Source: Odobenus rosmarus divergens
Taxonomy: Eukaryota; Chordata; Mammalia; Carnivora; Odobenidae
Direction of reading: 5' to 3'
Assembly: GCF_000321225.1 (NCBI RefSeq)
Contig: NW_004450397.1
Location: 2,058,915 to 2,122,914, forward strand
Length of the DNA: 64,000 nucleotides
Shown: one piece after another, positions 1 to 10,350 of the stretch
Layout of the letters: every line of letters begins with the position of its first letter
Position numbering within the stretch: the stretch's first letter is position 1
Program-made: the position numbers and the translations under genes
Notes under the pieces: model-generated
Told to the model about the DNA's origin: nothing
What the model saw: the letters and a program-made list of their open reading frames with translations, nothing else
Databases searched by the model: none

Positions 1-553
1 ATAAGTGGATTGTGAAAGGGGACCAAGAAGAGGAATAATAGCTGCAGGGAAGTGTGCTTAGAAAAGCTGGTTTTCTAAAGTAAGATTTTAGAATATGTAT
101 GCTGCTAGGATTTGATTCATTGAAGATGATGCAAAAGAGCAGACAATTGCAGGAGCCAAGTTCATGGGAAGTGAGCAGCAGTGGGAGCTAGTGTACAAAT
201 AGAGAGGTTTGATATGAACAGGGACATTTCATTTATTGCAAGAAAAAATAGGGGATGGATAGAAGTCTAGTTGCAGGTAGACAGGTACATTTTGTAATGA
301 AAGTGGGAAAGCTTTACATGGAATCTTTTATCAGGGTCATCATTTGAGAGGAGAGAATAAGTGGAAAGGAGGTGAGGCTGGAGATAAGGGCATCGCTGGA
401 CAAAGAAGATTTGAAATACTCATTTTGGATAGTGTCAGAGTAAGTATACAGTATAGTGGAATTGTGGAGTATTAAAGAATGCCATTTGTCATTCATGATC
501 ATATATTTAGAGTGAGCAAGAGGACATTATTGAACATTATAAGACTTGTACCA
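1..553. other. Unrecognised intergenic sequence
   Basis: Purine-rich, single-copy-looking sequence with no open frame of note. The wording of 110-420 (many GGAAG/GAGGTGAGG-like runs) is loosely like the minus-strand L2-type repeats seen later in the window, but I cannot align it with confidence. Confidence 0.4.
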
Positions 554-868
554 TGTGGTAGGCAGAATAATAGAATGGGTGGGTCCTCCCAGATATCTAG
601 GTTCTAATCCCTGAAACCTGTGAATATTACCTTATATGACAAGAGGGACTTTGTAAATATGATTAAATTAAGGATCCTGAGAGAGATTATTTTGGATTTT
701 CTGAATCTGTCCTAAATGTAATCACATAAAGATTACAATGTAATCTTACAAGAGGAAGGCAGAAGGAGATTCTGTCAGAGAAGAGAAGGTGATATGATGA
801 GAATAAATTTATTTTATGCCACAAGGTTTGTGGTCCTTTGTTATAGAAGCAATAATAAATGAATATAC
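554..868 (+). mobile_element. MLT1-type solitary LTR (ERVL-MaLR)
   Basis: It begins TGTGGTAGGCAGAATAAT and contains the diagnostic internal phrases AACCTGTGAATATTACCTTA and GGGACTTTGTAAATATGATTAA. It ends in the MaLR-style 3' stretch ATGCCACAAGGTTTGTGG...TTTGTTATAGAAGCAATA. This is the layout of an MLT1 LTR; no internal retroviral sequence or second LTR is present. It abuts the formin-1 pseudogene. Confidence 0.85.
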
Positions 869-885
869 TGCTATGCCACGAAGGC

Positions 886-2310
886 AGGGAAGATGATACA
901 AAACTTAAACGGAAAGAAAAGCCTAGGGAGGTCTCTGGCTTTGTCTTTTATTTGGCCTCATGACTCCATTTTGAAGATGTGGAAAATGAGCATAAGGAGG
1001 ATGCTGTTCAGGAAGAAGCCTGACCACAGCCCTACTGAAGAGGATGAAGGACTCCAGGCAGACTCCAAGCTGTCTGACCACCCCCAAAGACAGAAGACAC
1101 AGAAGGAAAAGTGGGATTGAAGTACACCGAAGCAGAATACCAAACTGCAATTTTACACTTGAAGAAGGAACACAAAGTTGAACTTTAGGCATTTCATACC
1201 CAGGGTGAGCCTGCAGTTGTTACTCATGGAAACCTTAAACAGAAGATAGACCACTGATGGCGAGGAAGATGTGAAGAGATGAGAGATGCGTGTATCTCCA
1301 CTGAAAATAACAGTTCTCTAGAGATCTACGGAAATGTGTTCATCCAGACAGAGACTTTCCTCAAAACCTATGAAGGTGAGGGCAAGATAACTAGAAGTAA
1401 CCAGATAATACCCAAAAAGCTGAATATCTCCTCTTTAAGCCAACTCTGTCCCCCAAATGACAACAGAGCCGCCAGATATCACCAGTTCAGTTTGTGGAAG
1501 GCATCTCACTAAGTCAACAAAAGTCATCACCTCCCCTTCCTGCACGACTCCTACCAGCAGCCAGCCCTCCCCTCCCCATCCTTCTCTCCTACTGGGACTT
1601 GGACCTTTGCTACCAGTACCTCCACCACCACCTGTAAGTGCTAGACCGCCACCACCTCCACCACCTCCTCTGCTGCCAAGTGCTGGACCTCCTCCACCTC
1701 CTCCACCACCACGTCCCAACTCCGCTGCTGTGCCCAACAGTGGGAGGCCTCCTCCTGCTCCAATGCCCCCAGGACTTGCACCCCCACCTCCTCCTGGACT
1801 CTTTTTCAGAATTGGCCCTCTTCTAGCCAATGTCCTTGGAAGCCAGCCATTGAGCCAAGTTGTCCCATGAAGCCTTTTGACTGGACTAGAATACAAATAA
1901 ATGATAAAAAAAAAAAAAAGCCAAAATGCTACACCAACCTTTTGGGATTCCTTAGAAGAACCTGCTATTCAGGGTACTAGTGAATTTGAGTATTTATTTT
2001 CCAAAGACACAGCAGAAGAAAAAAACCTCTGTCAGAGATCTATGAGAAAAAGAACAAGGTTGAAAAGATCATCAAATTATTGGATGGAAAACAATCTCAA
2101 ACTGTGGGACTCTTGATATCTAATTTGCCTTTAGAAATGAAGGATATCCAGCAGGCCATTTTCAATGTGGATGACTCTGTGGTTGATCTGGAGACCATGG
2201 CTGCCTTATACGAAAATAGAGCCCAAGAGGATGAATTGTTTAAAATAAGAAAGTGTTAGAAGATGTCCAGAGAAGAAGAATTGAATTTGCTGGATAAACC
2301 TGAGCAGTAA
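886..2310 (+). pseudogene. FMN1: Formin-1 (FMN1) retrocopy, disabled, FH1 and start of FH2 only
   Basis: Formin-1 nucleates and elongates unbranched actin filaments; this copy cannot. Conceptual translation across three frames follows FMN1 in order: the segment before the coiled coil (PDHSPTEEDE, about 1020-1050), [15 protein letters not shown] (about 1125-1170), CEEMRDACIST (about 1270-1300), [11 protein letters not shown] (about 1415-1450), a proline-rich FH1 region (about 1560-1800), [10 protein letters not shown] (1867-1896) where FH2 begins, [11 protein letters not shown] (about 1980-2015), and [20 protein letters not shown] (about 2168-2227) up to LDKPEQ (2290-2307). Frame changes lie before 1864, at an A13 run (1907-1919) and before 2104. 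In-frame stops include TAG 2257-2259, where FMN1 has tyrosine, and TAA 2308-2310. Exon-derived segments are joined without introns, so a processed copy is likely. The rest of FH2 is absent. FMN1 is favoured over FMN2 because of [16 protein letters not shown] and the pre-FH1 segment (from memory of the family). Confidence 0.88.
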
Positions 2311-3519
2311 AGACACTTGAACACTTTCCTGTTAGGCCAAAAGGAGAAATGCAATCTCTGCCTTCTTGCTTCCCAGCTCCAAATAATTGCACCAGAATTG
2401 TTAGGGAGCTAAGTCATAACACCATCATTCCTGTGACCTATTGTATACAGCAGAATGAACTGACTGCTGGGAAAAGCAGCCAGGAGACTTGTGTTGCTGG
2501 ATATGATACCTCTGAACCCCTTCCCTCCCACCCCTCATGATTCCCCTTTCTCTTTTTAGCGACTTGTTAATTCCTCCTAGACTAAACACTCTGGCCAAAA
2601 GGGTAACCGAGGAAGGAAGTCATGCTCTGTTTAAGGTTCTGCCGATGCAGTTAAAAAGATGTCAGAATTCAAACTGATTTTTCTAAATATTGTATCCAGT
2701 AAATGTAGTCTGAATGTGCCTGCTTTCCCCCAAATCCCTACACCTGCTCTGTCCAATTGACATGTGACCTTTTCATCCTCTTTGCATGTGCTTATTTCTC
2801 TCTCCATTCACTGTCTAGGGTTGTTTGTTCTCTGGTTCAGGCTGTCGTGCCACAGCCTTTGAAAACCTAGAACTCTAATGAGGAACTGAATGACTCTTGC
2901 CTTGACTGGACTCTTGGGGTCTGCAAACCAGAGATAAGCATATGGGGCGCTGCAGCCCCTGGGCCCCATACAACCTTTCATGGCCCAGGACTAAGAATGT
3001 GGAATGGGTCCAGAATGGACAGAAAGATTCTTTGCCTGTTGTCACCTTGAGTGCTTCATGTCCAATTCAGGCCACTCTTCTCAGTGTGGAGATGAGGCAA
3101 GGGATAGAAACAAAGAAGAAACTAAGCAGTCAGGCTTAGGGTAGCATGTGAACCCTAGAGACATCCAAGTTGCTATGGCTTGTATTGAAATTTTCATGCC
3201 TTGCCCTTGGGTCCACTAGAATGTCCCCCTCCCCTTGGATATCTGGGCATTCAGGTCCAGAAAAATATTGCTAAATGACTGGGTGGGGGATTTCTAGGTT
3301 TACTTAGTTATTGACAAGCCTTCATGATAATTTTAGGAAACTTAGATGAATTATTCTCACATGGAGCATAGGCCAGGAACAACTCTCTACCTGTCCCCCC
3401 ACTGCCCCCTCCCCCACCAGCTCTAAGTGAGTTTATGAAGCCTGGGAATATTGTGAATCAATGCAAATGGGGTATAATGTAATATAACATAATATAATTA
3501 ATTCCCACTAAAAAAAAAA
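2311..3519 (+). other. Probable 3' portion of the FMN1 retrocopy (UTR- or intron-like), ending in an A-run
   Basis: After the FH2 exon end GAGCAG the sequence continues TAAAGAC, which resembles an exon edge followed by a splice donor (GTAAAG) that has lost one G. The next 1.2 kb has no formin coding similarity, is mixed in composition, and ends at an uninterrupted run of ten A (3510-3519). I see no AATAAA signal just before the run, so the end of the retrocopy is uncertain. It could instead be old flanking DNA. Confidence 0.4.
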
Positions 3520-3719
3520 GAAACTAACATACTCCATTAATTAAATAATTTGTCTTCCTGTGTATCTTTAGCATCTCCTTATTTCAGGCTATTTCCTATT
3601 AGCATGTAAAAACATATTTAAAAGTCTCCTTTAGAAAGCAACGATATTAATAAACAAGAACAAACAAAAATGTTTATCTTCACATGCTCAGCTTTAGCTA
3701 CCAACCTATTTGATAGAGT
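3520..3719. other. Unrecognised AT-rich spacer
   Basis: Short AT-rich interval between the A-run and an L2-like remnant; nothing recognised. Confidence 0.4.
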
Positions 3720-4165
3720 ACTTTTTACAACTAAAGGCTTTTATTTTTACCTTCTCTTCCTCACCTCTCATCCATTCCTTAATCTTCTGCCCACTGTCTT
3801 CAACATTTTACTCTAATAAACTACTCTCAGTATTCAGCAACATGCTTTTATTCCTAATTCCAGTGTACTCTGTTCACTTCGATTTTTCTTATCTTTTGGT
3901 TCATCAGTTGACTTCCCAATTCTGGTGATATTCTCTCTTCTTGGGTTCTACGATACCACTTTTTTCCTAGTTACTATTTTCCCTTCTTTGTCCATTCTTT
4001 AGTCTTTTTTCATGGGCTACCCTTTTAAAATTATTTCCCTAGTGTTCTTAACACAGCTCTGTTTTCTTCTTGTTCTACACACTGTCTTTGAGTAATCTTG
4101 CCTATTTCCAAAACTTTCATTACCACCTATATACTGATCACTACAGAGTTTCTATCTGACAGAAT
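3720..4165 (+). repeat. Possible L2-type remnant
   Basis: Pyrimidine-rich text with phrases such as ACCACCTATATACTGATCAC and AGTTTCTATCTGAC near 4120-4160. These resemble the plus-strand wording of the old L2-type repeat seen in minus orientation elsewhere in this window. Heavily decayed. Confidence 0.4.
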
Positions 4166-4312
4166 ACTCACCTGGTCAAATATACTCTGTTCCTCTTTTC
4201 CTTGCTGTCACACTGAGGTGTCCTGAGTGGAGTGACAGCCTGGGTTGTCCTGCTACACAGCACATCCGTACTAGACTGTGGCAATTCAGTATATTGGATA
4301 ATGTGTCACTGA

Positions 4313-4495
4313 ACTGAATTTGAGTCTGACTTTGCTCCTTTCTTACCTGCAATTGCTTGGGCAAATGATTTGCCATCTCAGTCTATAAAATAGAACTCCT
4401 CTAAACTGTGATGATTAAATGAAATAAGGCACATCAAGTACAAGGGAGAATACCTGGCACACAGTAGGGGATTAATAAATGTTAGCAGTTATTAT
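4313..4495 (+). repeat. MIR SINE remnant
   Basis: Reads through the MIR core and 3' end in order: GCAATTGCTTGGGCAAATGA, CATCTCAGTCTATAAAATAG, TGATTAAATGAAATAAGGC, ATACCTGGCACACAGTAGG and ATTAATAAATGTTAGCAG. This is an ancient tRNA-derived SINE, heavily mutated. Confidence 0.85.
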
Positions 4496-4499
4496 GACT

Positions 4500-5607
4500 G
4501 CTAGCTTTCTCTTTTCTCTCTAGGTAGTGCCGCTGCTGGTAACCACCACCATGGCACTTCTGTTGTGTATTGCAGGTGCTGTGGTAGTTCTCATCTCTTC
4601 CACTCTGGATGCTCATGGCCTGCCATTGCCACCCTCACTCCTCCTGCCTCTTGATCACTTTTCTTGTCACTCCTGCGTTCTCTTTTCTGTTTTCTTTCAC
4701 TTTCCTTGTCTCTACCACACTCTTATTATTCTGATAAATGATATTTATCATTATTATTTATAGTAAAAATGGGAGGGGAATAATCAGTATAGGCCTGCAG
4801 GCCTTCCTTTACTGAGGACAGCCTGGAAATGAAATTTCTTTAAAACATGTTAGTGACAGACGAACAGCAAACATTAATGGTATGTGCCCGTGGGAGAGTC
4901 ATTATCTATGGACTGCCATAGCAAAATGACTTGGGTGCTTATGGAAAACAAACCTAAAATCTATGAATTTATGTGGCATGTCCCCCGCAACCAGAAATGT
5001 CATGTATACTATGTCACACTCCTTATTTAAAATGGAGATGTTCCATGCTAAAATAGCTCCTTTTTGGGTAAGCCACATGAATGTACATATCTCTTAGAGG
5101 CTTCATTTGATAATATGGGCTAGTGTGTCCTGAGTGATAAGAAAGGCCTATGAAGTTGTATTAGTCATTCTGGATATTTCCCTGCTTTGCCTGTGCTGTT
5201 CGATTACATGTACCCTTGAAATCATTAGTAAAGCTTGTTACTGGGTAAATTTATGATTTGTGTGAATCTGATTTGACAACTCAAACCTTTGTGTTTTCTC
5301 AATATATATGGTGGGTTTTGAGGTGATTGAAGTTGCTAGAAAACTTCTCTCTAGATATCTGAGTCAATACTAGGCTATGATTCCAACATAACTATCTATA
5401 ATAGTTACAGTTCCCTTTCAGGCAATACATTATCACATGTAATTCAGCAAAGGAATGTATAGACATGTGTATAATGCAATATATAATCAATATGTCTCTG
5501 GGTCTGCATAATGCCGTAAGAGAGCAAATACCAATTTATCCAATGATCTGCTATTATAAAACTTGTAGAGTTTTTGACTATTAAAAATTAGAAATAATTA
5601 ACTCATT
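4500..5607. other. Unrecognised intergenic sequence
   Basis: No repeat family or plausible exon recognised. An open frame at 4527-4763 encodes a hydrophobic stretch, but it has no domain I recognise and is of chance length. Confidence 0.4.
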
Positions 5608-5613
5608 TAGTCT

Positions 5614-5820
5614 ATTTTTTTGAAGATTTTATTTATTTATTTGAGAGAGAAAGAAAGAGCAGGGAGGGGTAGAAGGGGAAGGAGAGGGAGAAAGAATCTG
5701 AAGCAGACTCCACAGTGAGCATGGAACCCAACACAGGGCTTGATCCCACTACCTCGAGATCATGACCTGAGCTGAAACCAAGAGTCAGATGCTTAACTGA
5801 CTGAGCCACCCAGGTGCCCC
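5614..5820 (-). mobile_element. Carnivore tRNA-derived SINE
   Basis: On the minus strand it reads GGGGCACCTGGGTGGCTCAG, then the tRNA-like head, the CT-rich middle and the AAATAAATAAA tail. TAGTCT flanks it at 5608-5613 and 5821-5826, a plausible short target-site duplication. Confidence 0.95.
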
Positions 5821-5826
5821 TAGTCT

Positions 5827-6579
5827 CTAACTATTAGAGAAATTATATCTATAGAAATATATGTATTTCTTCACTAAAATACATATGAATGAAATTTTAA
5901 AATAAGGTTAGCTCATTTTCAAAGCATCCCATCTTCTTTTGAAATATCTAGCCTGAACTCTTTAGGTATTATTTATGAGATGTCGAAATATAACACAATA
6001 TATTTGTGTCTTTTTCTAAAGTTTTGGCTGTTACAATGAATATTACATATTTCTCAAGTGCGTTATTTTTGAGACAAATATGTATTCCATCATATTGTAA
6101 TTAGGACCACAACATTTCCTAGAACGTTGCTTACATCTTAATGAAAGGATAATCATGCTATGAAGCTTTATATTTTAGACATTACATTTATTTCTCTGTG
6201 GTTCTTTCACTTTGTGGAAACAATTTTAATTCTTTTTCATTTTTAATGCATCATGTACCATATGAAAAAAAAAGTGTCTTAAATGAAACTGAATGTTGTC
6301 TGTTGATAACAATTCCAATATCTGCATGAAGCCCCTTTTCTCTCCTCTTTTTACAGATTGTTTAAATTCTCCATTTCCTTTTATTGAGGATTTCTTAGAT
6401 ATTTCTTTAAAATTGCTTTTCTTTCTGCATCTTTTTCAGGATGATCTATATGTAGAGAGGATTACATCTGTAGGGACATGGGAATCTAAGAAACCATCTG
6501 GGTTCAAAAGAAAGGGGAGTCAATACCAATTACAATGTAGTAACAATAATAGTCCACCTTTGTATAGTCCTTTTAAATT
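5827..6579. other. Unrecognised AT-rich sequence
   Basis: AT-rich with no recognised family. An open frame at 6293-6583 runs to 96 residues but has no motif and overlaps the start of a SINE target site. Confidence 0.4.
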
Positions 6580-6597
6580 TTAAAATATTTTTCATCA

Positions 6598-6801
6598 GGG
6601 CACCTGGGTGGCTCAGTCTGTTAAGCATCTGCCTTCAGCTCAGGTCATGATCCCTGGGTCCTGGGATCGAGTTCCATATCGGGCTCCCTGCTCAGCAGGG
6701 AGTCTGCTTCTCCCTCTCCCTCTACCTCTGCTGTTCTCTCTGCTTTTTCTCTCTCTCTTTCTCTCTCTCTCTCTGTCAAATAAATAAATAAAATTAAATT
6801 T
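6598..6801 (+). mobile_element. Carnivore tRNA-derived SINE (older of a pair)
   Basis: Begins GGGCACCTGGGTGGCTCAGT, has the CT-rich region and a TCAAATAAATAAATAAA tail. Its 16-base duplication AAAATATTTTTCATCA lies at 6582-6597 and again at 7010-7025, beyond a second SINE. The second element therefore landed at the 3' edge of this one. Confidence 0.95.
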
Positions 6802-6818
6802 AAAAATAAAATATTTTT

Positions 6819-7003
6819 GGGCGCCTGGGTGGCTCAGATGGTTAAGTGTCTGCCTTTGGCTCAGGTCATGATCCCAGGGTCCTGGGATCGAGTCCCGTGT
6901 CGGGCTCCCTGCTCCTTGGGAGCCTGCTTCTCCCTCTGCCTCTCTCTCTCTCTGTCTTTCATGAATAAATAAATAAATAAAATCTTTAAAAAAATAAATA
7001 AAT
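6819..7003 (+). mobile_element. Carnivore tRNA-derived SINE inserted in the 3' duplication of its neighbour
   Basis: Starts GGGCGCCTGGGTGGCTCAGA and ends in CATGAATAAATAAATAAA with an A-rich tail. A perfect 17-base duplication (AAAAATAAAATATTTTT) lies at 6802-6818 and 7004-7020. The target straddles the A-tail and the 3' duplication of the upstream SINE, so this insertion is later. Confidence 0.95.
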
Positions 7004-7150
7004 AAAAATAAAATATTTTTCATCATATGATACTTCATCATGTATCATAATCTACAGCACACAGAAGCTGAGGTCTCCACATGTTACAATTTATTGAATA
7101 TAAGGGAGAGCAATTTTACAAAACTAAAATTTCAAAGTGGATTTTCTTTT

Positions 7151-7343
7151 TTTTAAAGATTTTATTTATTTATTTGACAGAGAGAGAGACAGCGAGAGCA
7201 GGAACACAAGCAGGGGAGAGGGTCAGAGGGAGAAGCAGGCTTCCCGCCGAGTAGGGAGCCTGATGTGGGACTCGATCCCAGGATCCTGGGATCACGATCC
7301 GAGCCAAAGGCAGACGCTTAAGGACTGAGCCACCCAGGTGCCC
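7151..7343 (-). mobile_element. Carnivore tRNA-derived SINE
   Basis: Reverse-complement SINE from the T-rich tail to CACCCAGGTGCCC, flanked by a perfect 17-base duplication AAAGTGGATTTTCTTTT at 7134-7150 and 7344-7360. It is opposite in direction to the two SINEs just upstream. Confidence 0.96.
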
Positions 7344-7360
7344 AAAGTGGATTTTCTTTT

Positions 7361-7895
7361 GATTCTTCTTTGGAAAAACCTACTTCCTTAGTTGATGTAA
7401 GTCAAGAAGATTTAAGATTGGCCCTAAATAAAATAATTCCCTCATGGGAGATGAAGTCTGACAATAAGAGATGCTGGCACCCATATGCACGGATGTGGGC
7501 TCCTCCCTGCGTTTTGTCATGGACTGTGTTATTGTTCACCTGTATGTTCTATCCTTCTCTGTGGAAAGATTATACCTGGCCATAAAATTGAACTCAGATA
7601 TACCCATATGTTGTGTTTTGGTCATTGAAATGTGAACAAAAGTGAAAGATGTTACTTACTGGTAGACTCTTTAAGATTTGGGACATGCTTAGCCATTCTC
7701 TCTTTTTGCCTCTCCTATGATGAGGGGACATATTGTGTCCTAAAAGAAGATGATGTGACAAAGCTGCAGCCAACCAGCAGTGGACATGTATGATGAGTGA
7801 GAAATAAACCTTTGTGTTCTAAGTCACTGATATGTTGGAGTCATTTGTTACTGAAGCACAACCTAAACTGGCTTTGCTGATACAAGTGTGTTCAG
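7361..7895 (+). repeat. Old MaLR-like LTR remnant in its 3' half
   Basis: The 3' part (about 7780-7895) reads GAGAAATAAACCTTTGTGTT, then AAGTCACTGA, then TTTGTTACTGAAGCACAACCTA. This matches the conserved end of MaLR-family LTRs (AATAAA, AAGCCACTGA, TTTGTTACAGCAGC). The 5' half is too diverged to place. Confidence 0.5.
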
Positions 7896-8924
7896 GTTAT
7901 TAGGGACTGCACTATCCTGTTCTCTAGTGCTATACTACTTATTTCCTTTGTAATATTCTGACCTAATGTGGTCAAATGGCACTCCCGTTGATCTTCCATT
8001 GCTGAGAGAGAACCAACATTTAAAAGACTTTACTAACACTAGGTGTCAGAAAACTGTGAAACAAACCCAGAATCTAGTGTGATTCCTCATAGTTTTACTG
8101 ATTTCCCAGTTCCATATGGAGCCCCAGGATAAAAACATTTTGATACAAGTCTAGTCTTTCATTCCTACTCTTGGCTAGCAATTGAGTGGCTCTTACCATC
8201 TGTGGCAGACACTGCAGACATGGATAGATCAGCTCCCCCTTCAAGAAAGGACTTATTGCCCAGCTGTGAGAACCATCTGTTAAGATTTTCAGGTCCACCT
8301 CAGTTTGAGCTGGGGCCATCTTCCCTTCAGAGTAGCCTCAGTAAGTGACTAAGCCAAAATGTCCTGCAAGCACCTCACCATTTCCTTTCAACAGGGGACT
8401 TCATTAATGGGTGATCTCTGCTCTGAGGCTCCCAACTGGGCTGGCAGAGACTGTCAGATCTGCATTGCTATCTGGCAGTTCTTCCTGCCCAAACCTGCTT
8501 TCTCCTGTTTCTTCACAGATACTACTTTCCAAGATAATTTGTACTCCTCACTTTGGCTTGGCATCTGCTTCTCAGGGGAACAAACTTGTACAATATTTAC
8601 CTGCTTTATGAGAGTGCCTTCCTAGATATAAAGTCAGGACTGAACAAATAAACAACAACAACAACAACAAAAAAAAACCAAAAAGAATGCCCACCCCATT
8701 CTCTTGTTCTGTGGCTATTCTTCTCAGTGCCTGTCTCCTGTCTGTGTTTATTCACTGGGCAGTTTTACCATCAGCAGGATAATCATGCCTTAACACAAAA
8801 CAGTAACTTATATAAGTCATACAACAATATATCGAAGTGTATATGCTTGGTTCTGTCAAGATTTTGAAATGAAATGTTCTCCTTGATAATTTTCTCAAGT
8901 GTAAAGTGAAGATAATAAAAGTAA
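7896..8924. other. Unrecognised intergenic sequence
   Basis: No recognised repeat or gene apart from a short CAA repeat near 8650-8672. Open frames at 8095-8319 (minus) and 8359-8625 (plus) overlap each other on opposite strands and carry no motif. Confidence 0.4.
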
Positions 8925-9125
8925 CTTCCCCAGAGTTTCAGGAAGAATTAATAGCCACTGTTCCTTAAGTGCTTACTTTTTGTCAGATTTACATGTGCTA
9001 ATTTGTTTCACTCCCTCAGCTGGTGAAGCAGGGCAAAGAGGATTAGTAACACACAGCTAGTAATAGTTTGAGCTGGGACTGGAGCCTAAACAGTGACATC
9101 ATAGCCCATCACTTAACCACATAGT
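8925..9125 (-). repeat. MIR SINE remnant
   Basis: Minus-strand MIR order: ACATGTGCTAATTTGTTTCA, CACACAGCTAGTAATAG, GAGCTGGGACTGGAGCC, then CACTTAACCACATAG. This is the reverse complement of the MIR head and core. Confidence 0.8.
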
Positions 9126-9329
9126 TCTACTCTCTCTCAGTGAACTTTGTAAAGAACTTAGCAACATGCCTGCCATGGATTTAAGCTCACCATTTATTGG
9201 AGTAGATATTTGATAAATGTTAAACACTATGATTATTAATTCATTTTCAAAGTTGAAGGAAAAATAATTTGAATATAATTTGAAGGAAATAAAGGACATT
9301 AAAAGAAAAGCCAATTCAGTGAATTTGGA

Positions 9330-9800
9330 CTTTATCTTGAGGGCATTGAGGAGTTATTGAGGAGTACCAAGATGGGACTGATATTCAGATTTATATGTTA
9401 AAAGGGGGCTCTACTTGTAGTATGGTCAGTGAATTGAACTTGGCCATAAATGTAGGCAAGGAAATGGTGGAATTTATTCAGACTAAAGATTAGGGCAATC
9501 TGAACTATGGAAGTAGCAAAAGGAATTGGAAAAAAAAAAAAGATTTGGTACAAAATTTAGCAAACTCCAATTTAGACTTAGCCTTGACAGTAAGTTGAAT
9601 CATGTTAGTCTGGATATTTAATCCATCTGGACTTTAGTTTATTTATCTGTAGAAAGGAGTCATTTGGATGAGGTAAATGCTAAAGTTTTTTAAATTGTGT
9701 GGTATCTATTTGGAGAGAATGAGGGGAAATTTAGGGGGAGGGGAGGGAGGGATCAGAGTAGGTGTAATTGGAGGCATGAATGTAGTGAAAGAAATTTGGA
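9330..9800 (-). repeat. L2-type LINE remnant
   Basis: GGACTTTATCTTGAGGGCATTGAGGAG is followed by text about GGGCTCTACTTG and by AGGCAAGGAAATGG...AGGGCAATCTGAACTATGG. This is the reverse of the L2 3' region seen on the plus strand at 10.7-11.9 kb (AAATCTGATCATGGC...AAAGTCCAAACTC). Confidence 0.6.
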
Positions 9801-10290
9801 ATAACTGGTTTAGAAGCTTTGTGCATTTATGGCATTCTTAAGAAAGCACTTTTTTTCAGGCAAAAATCTAAATAGAGGGTATTTAACATCCCACTTTATG
9901 TTCTTCTAGTCTTCCAATGTACTTTTAAACTCCCTTAACATAATAAGTATATTTTTAGTCAAAAGAGAACTTATAACATCTTAAAACTGTCACTTAAATA
10001 TGAGGAAAGAGGTCAGTCATAGTAGGGATGTTTGGTACTTTATTGAAAAGCATTAAGCAAGCTCCCAATAAAACCAGCTTTCCTTTAAAAAAAAGATCTA
10101 GGATTTATGCAAATCCCAAAAACACTGGCAATCAAAGAAAATAATTTGCCATAGAGAATAGTGAATTGAATCGATTTCTCAAATAATACAGATAATTGTA
10201 GGGAAAGTAAAGAAGCAAGCTCCACTTTACTCTCTTGTGCTTTGGCAAATTGTGTTGCATCTGCTACAGACCTGGCAAAGTAAAGTGTAT
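9801..10290. other. Unrecognised sequence with short inverted repeats
   Basis: Not assigned to a repeat. It contains CACTTTAC near 10223 and GTAAAGTG near 10281, an 8-base inverted pair just upstream of a longer hairpin. It looks less decayed than the neighbouring repeats. Confidence 0.4.
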
Positions 10291-10293
10291 CAT

Positions 10294-10350
10294 TTTGGAA
10301 ATTGCTGCTGAGTGTGGTTATTGCACACTACCACAGCAGAGATTTCCAAA
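10294..10350. other. Imperfect hairpin (about 57 bases)
   Basis: TTTGGAAAT at 10294-10302 pairs with ATTTCCAAA at 10342-10350. Inside, GCTGCTG pairs with the CAGCAG side with one mismatch, then AGTGTG (10311-10316) pairs with CACACT, leaving a loop GTTATTG and a four-base bulge. Size and shape are within the range of small-RNA precursors or a protein-binding palindrome. Function is not shown by the sequence. Confidence 0.45.

Noticed and set aside
554..868. Part of a longer endogenous retrovirus
   Set aside because: No internal gag, pol or second LTR nearby; a solitary LTR explains it.
1457..1870. 137-residue proline-rich protein on the plus strand
   Set aside because: It is the FH1 part of the FMN1 copy, isolated by stops and frame shifts on both sides, with no independent start or domain.
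1435..1896. 153-residue glycine-rich open frame on the minus strand
   Set aside because: It is the complement of the proline-rich FH1 segment of the formin-1 pseudogene.
6598..6680. tRNA gene
   Set aside because: The tRNA-like sequence is the head of a SINE; it lacks a foldable complete cloverleaf and is followed by the SINE body and tail.
7137..7328. Open frame across a SINE (FFKDFIYLF...)
   Set aside because: Translation of a carnivore SINE and its T-rich tail; the same peptide recurs wherever the SINE occurs.
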